Source: Apiospora phragmitis
Lineage: Eukaryota > Ascomycota > Sordariomycetes > Amphisphaeriales > Apiosporaceae
Length of the DNA: 64,000 nt
Direction: 5' to 3'
Assembly: GCA_038363925.1 (NCBI GenBank)
Contig: JAQQWL010000007.1
Coordinates: 1,240,001 to 1,304,000 of the forward strand
A model generated the notes under the pieces. It was not told the origin of the DNA. It made no database searches and saw nothing but the letters and a program-made list of their open reading frames with translations. The position numbers and the translations under genes were made by a program. This document shows, one piece after another, positions 46,026 to 56,017 of the stretch. The number at the start of each line of letters is the position of its first letter. The stretch's first letter is position 1.

Positions 46026-47987
46026 TCAGCCCTGTGTTTGGTCCATAGCCTCTGGGTCGACAACAGGCGTGATGTTATGTTTGTTCTGCATGTGCCTCCT
46101 CCAGTTGTCCTTGCGAGGGAATGCTTTGCCACCCTTGAAGTAGGGGCAGCCTACCTCAGGACAGTGGAAGCCCTTCTTCTTCTCATGCTTGTCGTTGATG
46201 TGTCGGTCCAGGTGTGTTTTTGTCCCGAACCGTTTATCACAGTTAGGATAGGGGCATTCATGCTTCCGGTCGTGATACCGCTTGTGGTGGTTCAGCTTGT
46301 GTAATTGGTCAAAGGCCCTGTTGCACTCATCACAGGTGTATGAATGCGGTGTTTGAGGCGAAGGTACAGCGCCGTAGCTCTCGGGAGAGGTGCTCGTCTC
46401 CTGCTTGATAAAGATGTTCTCGGTGGAGGAGGGTGATGCCGTTATTCTGGTATCTGGTGTGACCCCAGCCGAAGGATTCGACGAACTTTGCCCCGGAGTC
46501 GAGTAGTCCGCAGATGGCGTCAGTCTGTGGTCTGGTGTAACTCTGCTCGGGTTGTTTGTGAAGTTCTGCCCGTTCTCGCCAGCATAAGTGGGATTACCAC
46601 CGAGGTATGCTGTATGGTCAAGCTGCATTTGTGTGTCGTCATCATCTTCGCTGTAGTCATCGATCTCCTCATCTTCGTCTTCTACTGGTCCACCATTCGT
46701 GTGCGCTTCAGTAATATTCGGTGGAGAACTCGATCCTCCCATGTAGGTCGGGGATGATGATTTCTCATATCGCTCCAACTCCGCATGTGTATGAGCGGCC
46801 TTCTCGGCATCATTGCTTGGTTGGAAGATGTCAATCGGAGCGATGAAGCTGTCTGGCGGCATAGTAGGTGAGTGCGATGGGCGCAGGCCTTGGTTGTTCG
46901 CGTCGTCATAAGGTGCGCCTTCCATAGGCTCCGGAATATCAGGACTCTGGAGTCGCTCCTTGGAAAACCTCGAAGTGTCATGATACGATTCCGCTGGCGC
47001 ATCCGTTCTGTGATAGGCCGAGGACGGAAGCGAGGGATCAGGAGGCGGCTCAGTCTTCAAGGCCGTGTTCAAAGAGTCCAACCTTGGATGTCCAGCCGAC
47101 GAGTAAGAATCGTCGTGTTTCGTCTTCTTCGCACGATGTGAGTCGCTCCCAGGCTCATTACCCATGGACTGAGGCTCCGCAAACATGGCAGAGCCCTCGG
47201 CGCCCTCAACCGAGAAGAATGGCACATCAGCCTGCCGAGAGAGAGGTGAGCCCTCAACCGGGCTAGCCAACGAAGACGATTTGGAGGAATGTTTCCTCCG
47301 CATACTGTTGATCACCCGACTCATTACCGACCCTTTGCTGCTTTGGCGCTCCTTTTTACGAAGATCGCGTGCCTGTTTGAGCTGCTCCTGGTAGAGCTCG
47401 GTCATTTGCCTGCTGGGAGGCGCCATCGGAGGGAGGTTCGGATCCGACTCCATAGCTATTTCCATGTTATAGTAGCTGGCAGCCGCCGAGGGCTCTCCGA
47501 TGGGGTAATTTGCATAATATGCATTCGCCGCTCCACCTGGGGCTGGATCCTGCCCGAAGCCTTGCTGGAATGGCTGGGGTGACTGTGTGTAGTAGTTGTC
47601 TGTCCCTCTCGCGAAGTTATTTCCTTTGGTAGTTGTGATTGGAGATGGGTGGAAGTTGCCCCCAGTGCTCAGCCCGGGGGCTCCCGGTTCAACCCTTCCA
47701 TTCGTGGTAGATGAGCCTTGTTCAGCTTGGGACGCATCTGTCTGGCCAGGTCCGGAGGCTTGACCGGGGAAAGAGACCCTCCGATGTATGGGAGGTTTGT
47801 ATGTGTTTAGGTCCGCATCGGCAGCCGCCTGTAAGCGCCTCCGTTTATACCGAAAATAGAAAAACAGGAGGACCAGAAAGATCAGTGTTCCTCCAACGAC
47901 TGAGCCTACTACGGCTCCGGCGATGGCGCCGTTACTCAGATCTGACCGCGGGGCGATGGCTGCCCCCAGGCTCAGGGTTGGAGCCAT
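46026..47987 (-). CDS. C2H2 zinc-finger protein with N-terminal transmembrane segment
   Basis: A single 653-residue frame is seen. Residues about 22-45 form a Gly-rich then strongly hydrophobic helix (VVGGTLIFLVLLFFYFRY) followed by KRRR, a stop-transfer pattern. A long Ser/Pro-rich cytosolic-type region with acidic stretches follows. Three C2H2 fingers close the protein: residues 550-572 (YTCDECNRAF), 577-602 (ECPYPNCDKRFGTKTHLDRH) and 608-637 (FHCPEVGCPYF). The layout suggests a membrane-held transcription factor that would need proteolytic release. An additional upstream exon is possible, because only 20 residues precede the helix and an acceptor-like CTTCCAG lies near 48020. No family name is claimed. 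Confidence 0.85.
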   Translation of the reverse strand: MAPTLSLGAAIAPRSDLSNGAIAGAVVGSVVGGTLIFLVLLFFYFRYKRRRLQAAADADLNTYKPPIHRRVSFPGQASGPGQTDASQAEQGSSTTNGRVEPGAPGLSTGGNFHPSPITTTKGNNFARGTDNYYTQSPQPFQQGFGQDPAPGGAANAYYANYPIGEPSAAASYYNMEIAMESDPNLPPMAPPSRQMTELYQEQLKQARDLRKKERQSSKGSVMSRVINSMRRKHSSKSSSLASPVEGSPLSRQADVPFFSVEGAEGSAMFAEPQSMGNEPGSDSHRAKKTKHDDSYSSAGHPRLDSLNTALKTEPPPDPSLPSSAYHRTDAPAESYHDTSRFSKERLQSPDIPEPMEGAPYDDANNQGLRPSHSPTMPPDSFIAPIDIFQPSNDAEKAAHTHAELERYEKSSSPTYMGGSSSPPNITEAHTNGGPVEDEDEEIDDYSEDDDDTQMQLDHTAYLGGNPTYAGENGQNFTNNPSRVTPDHRLTPSADYSTPGQSSSNPSAGVTPDTRITASPSSTENIFIKQETSTSPESYGAVPSPQTPHSYTCDECNRAFDQLHKLNHHKRYHDRKHECPYPNCDKRFGTKTHLDRHINDKHEKKKGFHCPEVGCPYFKGGKAFPRKDNWRRHMQNKHNITPVVDPEAMDQTQG

Positions 47988-49721
47988 GCTGGACGACTTG
48001 ACGCGGAGCCCACTTCAATCTGGAAGGTTGAAGGGACTCCGGGGTTGTCAGTTGAAACTCTGAACCGACGATGTACGGTATAGTTCCAGTCGCAACAGGC
48101 GCATGAAGATGCAGTGCAGCACCAGCCCTAGAATGTAAGTTCCACGGGTAGCGACGTCGAGAACGTGCAGCTGGGAAACCGCACGTGAGATAAGCGGGAT
48201 ATAATTAGCAGGTTTACCATCTCAAGAAGAGAGGCGGAAAGAGAAAGAGCCTGGCTTGGCTGCGAAGCCAGCTAATTGCTGCTGGCTGGGAAAAAGGTGG
48301 GATGGGGGTGATGGGGATGCTAGGGAATGGCGCCGATGGTACTTGATAGATATAGGAGAGACGCGCCGCGCATAGTTTGATTGACCGATTGATTGATTGA
48401 TTGATTGATCGTTGGGGGAGAGGGAGCTATGATGGCATTGAGGTAGGACGTCGAAAGTAGAGTGTGAGGTAAACCTGCTCTGCCTCAGCCGCAATATTGG
48501 CACACGTTGGCTGCTCGGGCAGTGGGCGACTAGTAGACAACGTACGTCCACCGCTGAACCACATGCAATGCGACACGAGAGTGTGAGCGACAGGAGAGAG
48601 CGCGAGAGCGAAGAACTTATTGGTGGCCTCCCGACCCCGCTATTAGAGCAGACACGGCCAGAAGCTGGATTTAGGCGTGGGGATTGGCTACTGCATGAAC
48701 AAAAAGGCGCAGTAGTGGTCAGAAGTAGGTGAGAGTGGCTGGTGCTTGCAGACAACCCCAAAAGTCGTCACAGACGGTAAGAGGTAGCTTACAGATGGGT
48801 GGTGACAGAACACAGGGCCGGTCGGTGAGCTGCGCCCCCAAAAACGGCGAGACGGTTCGGCTTTTAGCGAAGAATATTGATTCCAAACGGTATTGGAACA
48901 CTGCCTCTGGGCAATTGCACCCGGGGACCCCTATGCCTTAATGGTGCTTGATTCCCTGATCAGCAACAGAGTTCGACTCCTGAGAGGGATGTCCAGGTCT
49001 GGGGTGGTGCATAGATGATAGATGTCTGTCTTGACTTCGCAAGGGTTGTTGGAAAACGATCAGGATTGGCCGTTCAAGTGCCCGGTTAGGCTTGCCCGTA
49101 TCATTTTGACTGACACTCGAGTGGGGGAAAGGGGGTGGTTGGCATTGGCCTACTGGTTGGCTCCGTCGGCGATGGGAGCGCTGCGAACTGGTCTGATTCT
49201 CGAATTCTAGATCTGTGGAAATCGGGTATGCTATCTACCTACGCTCCATTGTTACGAGATGCGCCACCTGGGAACACACGATGGCACGTCGGTATTACAA
49301 TTCATGTCCCACTCCCATCACCATGTTTTTCCATGTTTCATGTAACGGCCAGTCCACCAGGACAACCGTGCTCTACTGTAGACAAGATGATGCTGTTTTC
49401 CTGTGACGTCAAATCTTTATTAGGGAGTTAATCGAGTGAATACTCCGTACGATGCACTTATATATAGGCAGCGGAATTGTCCGCTTTAATGGCATGATCT
49501 CCGCGGCCGAATCGGGACCACGTAACAGGTGAACACTGCAAAATACATACCGTAAAGGAGAAAGGTAAATAGTAGGTAAGTAATTTGTTCATTATTTCTT
49601 CAGCGTTGCATCGTTGCTGGGTATTGAGGCTATATTGTGGTGAAGAGGGAGGGAAAACATCAAAGGAAACAAAACATTGGTGGCAGGTATTCATGAGTCG
49701 TGCATGCATGCATCATCTTCA
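47988..49721. other. Upstream region of the zinc-finger gene and 3' flank of the annexin gene
   Basis: About 48000-48120 on the minus strand stays open in more than one frame and may hold an upstream exon of the zinc-finger gene. A GATT tetranucleotide repeat lies at about 48384-48410. A 179-residue minus ORF at 48222-48761 is Ser-rich, contains this repeat and is probably 5' leader or chance. No RNA gene is supported. Confidence 0.45.
48384..48410. repeat. GATT tetranucleotide microsatellite
   Basis: About five to six consecutive GATT units occur in the region upstream of the zinc-finger gene. It is a simple-sequence repeat in non-coding DNA and no function is implied. Confidence 0.85.
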
Positions 49722-51958
49722 TCACCGCCTGATGACCTCCACCTTCTCGAACTGCCTTACATCATCCGGCATCCTCGTGACGGCCAGCTGTCTGCAGAAC
49801 AGTCCCCATTCGCCCGATGTTCCATCCCGGATCGCATCTGACAGGTCCTCGCCGTAGCGCTCCCGGTAGGCCCGCTTGACCGCAGCCATGTGGTGGCGGT
49901 CCCAGTGGTACCGCACCAAGCGGCTGATGAGCAACTCTTGGCGCAGCCCATCCTTCTTCGAGGATGTGAGCGCGTGGTTCAGCAGCAACGCGTCGCGCAC
50001 TGGCTTGTTGATGACGCCATTCAGGATATGAGCAAGTAGCTCGCCCTATTCGCAAATGTGTGAGTTAATCATGCTGTTCTGTACATCATTTACCGGGTTG
50101 ACTCGGGAGAACTTACCACGAGGTTTCCGCTCTTCTTGAGCGCATCTCTCGCAAAGTTGCTCTTGTACGTCCTCTCGTACATCTTGAGAATCTCCCTCAG
50201 GTGTGAGTCGCTTCGCATGGTGACTATTTGGATCATGGCCGTTTCGCCGCCCTTTTCGCTCTTGACGGCCTTTCGCAGATCGTGCACATCATCCTCTACT
50301 AGAGTTCGGTCGACTGGCAAGGGACGACCGTATTCGTCGTACTCCTCCATGCGCCTCTCCTCCAACACCATAAGGACCGCCTTTTTGAATTTATCCTCCT
50401 TGAGTTCGGTCCTCATGCACTGAGACAGACAGTCGCGGTACTTCTTGTCGCTGAAACCATCCTTGATCTGTCCTATCTCATGGTTGGTACGGCCCATAAT
50501 CGACTCGATCAATAGCTCGCGTCGCGTCTTGTCCCCTTGATACCAAAAGTTGGCCCAGTAAGCCTCGCTTTCCCATTGGCCCAGGGCGCAGGTATAGCAT
50601 GCCTTCATCAGCAGTGGGTCTTCGTCCTTGAGCCGGGCACGAACATGTTTCGCAATGTTCACGCCTTTGCGTTCACTGCCGGTTTTCACCAGTCGTTTGT
50701 ATTCGATGCGCAGATTCATGACCTGGCTGTGTGTCAACGCTGGTAAGATTTCAATGAGCGGCTCCGTATCTGGACGCCTGTCCCCCTTGAGAGCTTTGGC
50801 GAGGCGGGAAGCATCGTCCACCGGGTCATTGAAGCGAGCTCGTCGTTTCTTCTTCTCTCCACGCTCATCGTCCGAGTACCCAGGCGACAGAGGTTCGAGG
50901 GGCTCGCCGCTGGGGCCACGCGAGGCTTGAAGAAGCGGTGAGGGCATAGGGGATATAGACTGGTATGTGCCGTGATATGATTCCAGGAGAGGCGACGCAG
51001 GCGCATTCGAGAGAGACAGATGCGAGGCAGTGGCAAACCCGGTGTTGACGCTGAGGGAAGACATGCGCGCTGTCGGTGGTTGCGGTGAGTGCGAACGTGT
51101 ACGTGAATGTGAACCGTCTCTGCGGCTTGGATCGACCGTCAAGACGTTTGCACCTGGATACCGTGTGTTTTCGCCGCCCCAGGAGTTACGAGAACGGTGC
51201 TTGCTCGAGCTGGACAAGCTCGAGCCGGACAAGAACTCTGGGTTGGGGCTGGACGATCTCCCCCGGATCTTCTGGTCATGCGCCACGGGGTCGTACGGCG
51301 CTTCCCGGGCTGGATAGGACGGCTTAGTGTCTGTGACCTCATACTCCCACTTGGGGGTTTTCGCATAGGAAAAATTGATAGATGGAGGGTCATTAGTGGA
51401 AAAATTACCTGGCATAGTAGAGGCGGTACCATAGGCCAAATCTTCTTCCAACTTCTCCTTCTTCATCTTCTTCTTGAGCTCCTTGTCGCTGTCCGAGTCA
51501 CGCGACACCAGACCGTCAAGCTTTTGAGAGTATTTGGCAGGGAGGAAGGATGCAGCACTGCCCAGCGCCTCACTCAGCCGGTGCTTCTCCTTGTCTGAGT
51601 CTCGGTCCTTGTCCGGACTTCTTCTGCCATAACTGTCATCGATACGTCTGGTGTATTTGCTGTAATCATCGTGGCCACCGACTGCCTCGCGGCTTTGGCG
51701 GTAATACGAGTCATCAGTGGGAGACGTGACACGGTACGAGGCATGACGGTCGTCCAAGTCGTACTCCGACCGCCGAGGGGCCCTCATCTCTATATCGTCG
51801 TATCGGAATCCAGTAGGCGGCGACGGCATGCGAACCGCATCCATTATGATCGGGTCGTGGCCGGGAGCACGACCGCGGCTACGGTCGCGTTCATCGTCCC
51901 GACGCCCTGGTGAGTGGGAGCGGCCTCTGCGGCCGCTGTCATCTACTCGCAGTGACAT
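49722..51958 (-). CDS. Annexin with long disordered N-terminal extension
   Basis: Exon 1 (50117-51958) and exon 2 (49722-50045) flank a 71-bp intron (GTAAGT to TAG), giving about 721 residues. The first about 390 residues are Arg/Ser/Asp-rich and predicted disordered. The C-terminal part carries four annexin-type repeats, for example LIEILPALTHSQVMNLRIEYK, LIESIMGRTNHEIGQIKDGF, IVTMRSDSHLREILKMYERTY and LISRLVRYHWDRHHMAAVKRAY. Annexins bind acidic membranes, usually through GxGTD-type calcium loops, but no clear GxGTD loop is visible here. Membrane binding may therefore be weakly calcium dependent or altered. A role in secretion or membrane organisation is inferred. Confidence 0.88.
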
Positions 51959-54900
51959 CGTCTGTGTCCTGGATCAGGGTCCCGTAAGTTGAGACTGCGG
52001 GGTACCAGCCGGCACAGGCGCTTGTATTGGTAGGGCTGTCTGTTGGTTGAGGTGAAGGAAAGCCACCGACTATAGACTGAGAGTTACTTGTGAATGTGCG
52101 AGTGCAATGAGGAAGCATTGATTGTTTATGAAATTTTCTGAAGCTGCGACCTCGAGGACCACCCGTTATTTAAGAACAACGGTGTGAGACGCGCAGCTGC
52201 ATGCATGAGGGGCTGACCCAGGCAAATTTGGGGGCTGTGAGAATAACCAATAGCAGGATGTGTGAAGCTCTTGGCTCCATCCTCTCAAAGGTGTGTGGTG
52301 GCCTGGCTTAGTCTCCTGCATCGTTGACCCTCATGGTCAACCCCATTGGGCCGTAGAACCTCACAGGAGCCGGCTTGCTCCGCAAACATCTCGACCTCGT
52401 CGCCCAGCGCCCTGGAACACGAAATACGGGAGGAAGAGGGCTAGCTTGCATCAACTGAGTGAGGCTTTCAGTAACACTTGTCTGACCTGACACTCCTCGG
52501 GCAGCAATGCTGCGATGGCGGCAAGCTCGTTTGGTTTAAGAGAGCAAGTCCCTGTACTAGCAAGTTAGTGGAACCAGTACCAAAGCCCCGAAGGCAAAAT
52601 GCGGTGGGTAAGTACCTGTGGATCGTGTCCAGAAGTCAGAGAGATTCTCTGCCGCCTGCGGCACTCGGCCAAAAGCAATGTGCAGTGCAGATTCACGGCA
52701 AGCCCGAGTGAGGAGAATCTTGAATGTCTTCCGGGTCGGCACCTCTGTGCAGCCAAGACGGGTTGCAGACGGTTCTTGCATCTTCGCTTGCAGAGAGAAA
52801 GGGCTGTGCTAGGAGGCGCAAGGTCGGGGAGAGCCCCGCTCTATACAGACCGACTCTCCCCGCAAAGAGCGATTGACAACTTTACTCATAGTAGACTGGA
52901 AACGACAGGCCAGGCCAGGCCAGGCCATCCCATGCCGTCATATCTGATGAGGCCGAAATCCGCTGTCTCTATTTTGTTGACTATATGCATTGTCTGCGAA
53001 GTTGGTAAGGTCCCGCTGAAAGAAATCTGTCTGCCTGCCGAATGGTTATCCTCTGATCAGCTCACGAGGTCCGGTGCCGAGGCGGATGCTGGCTTGGCTG
53101 CTTGATTCAACATCAAACATAATGCCGGTATCCGGTATCTGGAATACATTCTTGCAGCACCCCATATACTCTATAACATATGCGTCCTGAGAAGTATTTG
53201 CTGTCTGTTGGTTTGGTCAGCTAGTGCATATGGGCTCGAGTGAAGAACACATAAGATGACACCGTCAACTCGGTTTTCACCTACTGTCGCTGAACCACTT
53301 GACAAAGAGGAATGGGCTGGCCGATGTGATAATAGAGTAGCAGCAATGCGTACGAGCCATGGCATGTTGGCGGCGTCTGCGTCCTACTCGGAGATTGCGG
53401 GAGCCCAGATGTATGGCCATAGAGAGGGAATGCTACTACAACATCCCCTTCGTCTACGACGTGACATATCACCTTAGGATGTTCACGAGCCTCACTCTGC
53501 TTAGTGATGATGTCTTTCATCGCGGCAGTTCAACGTGACACTGCCTTGTGTAGCTAACGCCCAACACAAATGAACGCTCATTCTTATCTACTTGGGTATC
53601 ATTTGTAATATGTCTAGCCCCCAAACGATGTTGCCAACAATTGACTTATTGGTGTGGCCGGTGGCCAATGGTTTGTTCGATGAAACCGCGCTCCCATCGA
53701 TAGGTGGGTGATCTCTGTTCGCGGAAACAGCCGTTGATGCCAAATCTGCACACCTGCATTTGACCACCAGATGTGGTGCAATACTAATGAGACCTTATCA
53801 TTCATGGTGTCACGTATGCTGGGGCAAATCTCCTTCTCATGGTCGCAAACTAAACGAGGTCTTAAGCCTGGGAATGCAGATGCATGTTCGCTCGTGCCTA
53901 ACAATATGACGCATACTAAGCCTCATCCAGGGCTCGTTGAACTCGACTGGATGTTTACCAGCTGTCGCCTTCTGGACAAATTACTGACTCTGTGGCAGCC
54001 ATATCATACTTTGCTTAACGGTGAAATTTTGGGGGGGCTTTCATCCGCCATTCAACCTGAAGCCAAAACCTCGAAACCCCTTCCCAGTGTAATCCAGCAA
54101 TAGCCCCCCTAGACTGGTAGCACTGGAATTCGTACCTCGTACTTCATGATTTTGCTAGGCATAGGGAGGATGGGGACAGCTTACAGATATATAAAGACCA
54201 TCCCGTTTCCCCGAGCATCTTACAGTGTTTTCTCCGGTTAAATCCTGGTTAGACTCATAGAAAAATGGGCGGTACGACCGCGATGTTCAGACATGATTCT
54301 GGATACGAGGTTATTCACCAATAACAGTGTGACATACGCAAGACATTTGGCATACAGCTAGCTAAGCAGAAAAGTAGAGAGTGCATTCTGTAGAGAACTA
54401 ACAGCCTGCCGACCGGCTTTCTCCTTTTCAACAGTACTAAATCATCTACACGCCCAAGGAATGCCTTGATATAATTGTGTTAATACAGATCTGCAATAAT
54501 CAGATTCTCGAAACCAGCATTCCATGCCAAGCTCGTCCTATCAGTTGCTCAAAAAGGGAGCTGTATGTGGCATCATCTCTTGCCATTTCGCCTCGCAAGG
54601 CACATATAGGGCTGGATCAAATGAGACCAAATTCTGCTACATGCATTGGATCGGTTGAGGCGTTGGGCACAATCAAACTGTTGGTTGACTTTGATACATG
54701 GAACATGGGAATGCTCTGCAATGACTGTTCAAACACACGCCATCAGTGAGCAATCGTAGTGACTTTATTAATTTAGGCAGTAGGCAGTGAGCAGGTAGGT
54801 AGATCCTCATTGCTGCTCACAATGGAGGCTGGCGACTGCGTATTAAGTGGCCTGCCTGTCTGTACACAATATGACAGATGACAGCTATCGTCTCTGACGG

Positions 54901-55204
54901 TTGAGACCCGCGCGTGTCTCATTTTGCGTGCATGTTCAAACTTTGCTTTAAATTTTTACTGCATACTACCTGTCCTCTTGGGACACAGTATCGTAGAGGT
55001 TCGGCATGGTAAGATATCTCTCCATCCAACCCCAGATCTCCTTCACCCGCGTCGGATCGTCATCTTATCGAATATTCGTACATGCATTGATCCCCGAAAC
55101 CCCAATTCATGCATGCTTTGTATGCAAGACCCCCTTAACGCCTGCCCAATGTGGTATCTCAAGAAACTTAAGGAAATAAGATAGCTGGCAAACACAGCTG
55201 ACGG
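51959..55204. other. Three-kilobase gene-poor region
   Basis: It contains the annexin promoter and leader (about 51959-52200). A GGCCA pentamer is repeated about four times near 52907-52925. The longest open frame (52599-53105, plus) has no recognisable domain and a composition typical of chance. Nothing else is supported. Confidence 0.5.
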
Positions 55205-56017
55205 CTATTGGATTTGGTTTGTCGAGGCTGGTTTGAGAGCTGGTGTTAATAGTCGTGGTACAGAGGACTGTAAAGCATCGGACGATGCCATATGCATCTT
55301 CTCCTCGTCTCCCAAGCGAATGGCCCCATCCTTATTCCGCCATTGTCGCAGCCTGTACCAAGTTAGCTTTCCTGCTCAGCAATATCGCGGTTCGATCGCG
55401 GGATAAGGTGCCAAAGTAAATTACCTTGTAGAGACCGGGGTCCACAGTTCGATAACGGCAACCGCCATTAAGAAGACGGCCAAGACACCGACTACCACCA
55501 TGTCTGCGTACTGGCGCACCAAGTGGTAGTGCTGTTTACCCCCATGCCTTTGGCAGGGCATAAACCGGTAGAGGCGCTGAGACCCAGCGACCTCTTCCTC
55601 GACTGTCGTAGGGTTGGGCTTCGAGACGAAGCCCGTCTCGGCCCGTACAGTGCTGGACTGCTCCATCTCGGGGATGGGAGTCTGCGAGCCCGAGCCCGAC
55701 ACGGCCGAAATTATGAAGGAGGTCGGCAGTGGCCGGCGCATCTCGATAGCTTCTGAGGGGCTGATCTCGTCGGAGGGGGCGGTAGGGTGGGTTTCCAAAT
55801 GATGGCGGAAAAATTCCTTGATGCTCAAGCGCTCTCCCATGGCTGCCTTGGAGTGGATTCGATGCAGCACATCTCTCAGCGACGTGGTGGGGTTCATCGA
55901 CGCCTTGCCGCTGGACATTGGCGTTGGCGCGCCAAGAGCCATGGCGTAGAGGCCGAGAGTGAAAAGCGTAGTAGAGACCTTCATCTTTTTCTTCACTGCT
56001 AGCTGGGTGCTGGCCAA
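55205..56017 (-). CDS. Small single-pass membrane protein with signal peptide, unknown
   Basis: Exon 1 is 55425-56017 and exon 2 is 55205-55352, joined across a 72-bp intron (GTAATT donor, GCTAAC branch, TACAG acceptor). This gives about 246 residues with the frame intact to TAG at 55205-55207. The N-terminus has a signal-like segment (MKVSTTLFTLGLYAMALG), with the second Met at residue 12 the better start. An acidic, Ser/Pro-rich luminal part follows, then one transmembrane helix at about residues 171-192 (VVVGVLAVFLMAVAVIELW). The tail from exon 2 is charged (LRQWRNKDGAIRLGDEEKM). No family is recognised. The second exon supports a real gene rather than a chance ORF. Confidence 0.65.

Noticed and set aside
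48222..48761. 179-codon Ser-rich minus ORF
   Set aside because: It contains a translated GATT microsatellite (NQSINQSI) and lies in the leader region of the zinc-finger gene; probably chance.
48955..48995. tRNA B-box-like GTTCGACTCC
   Set aside because: No matching A-box, acceptor stem or anticodon arm is found in the preceding 70 bases.
52599..53105. 168-codon plus ORF
   Set aside because: No domain, no start context and no neighbouring exon; it overlaps simple GGCCA repeats.
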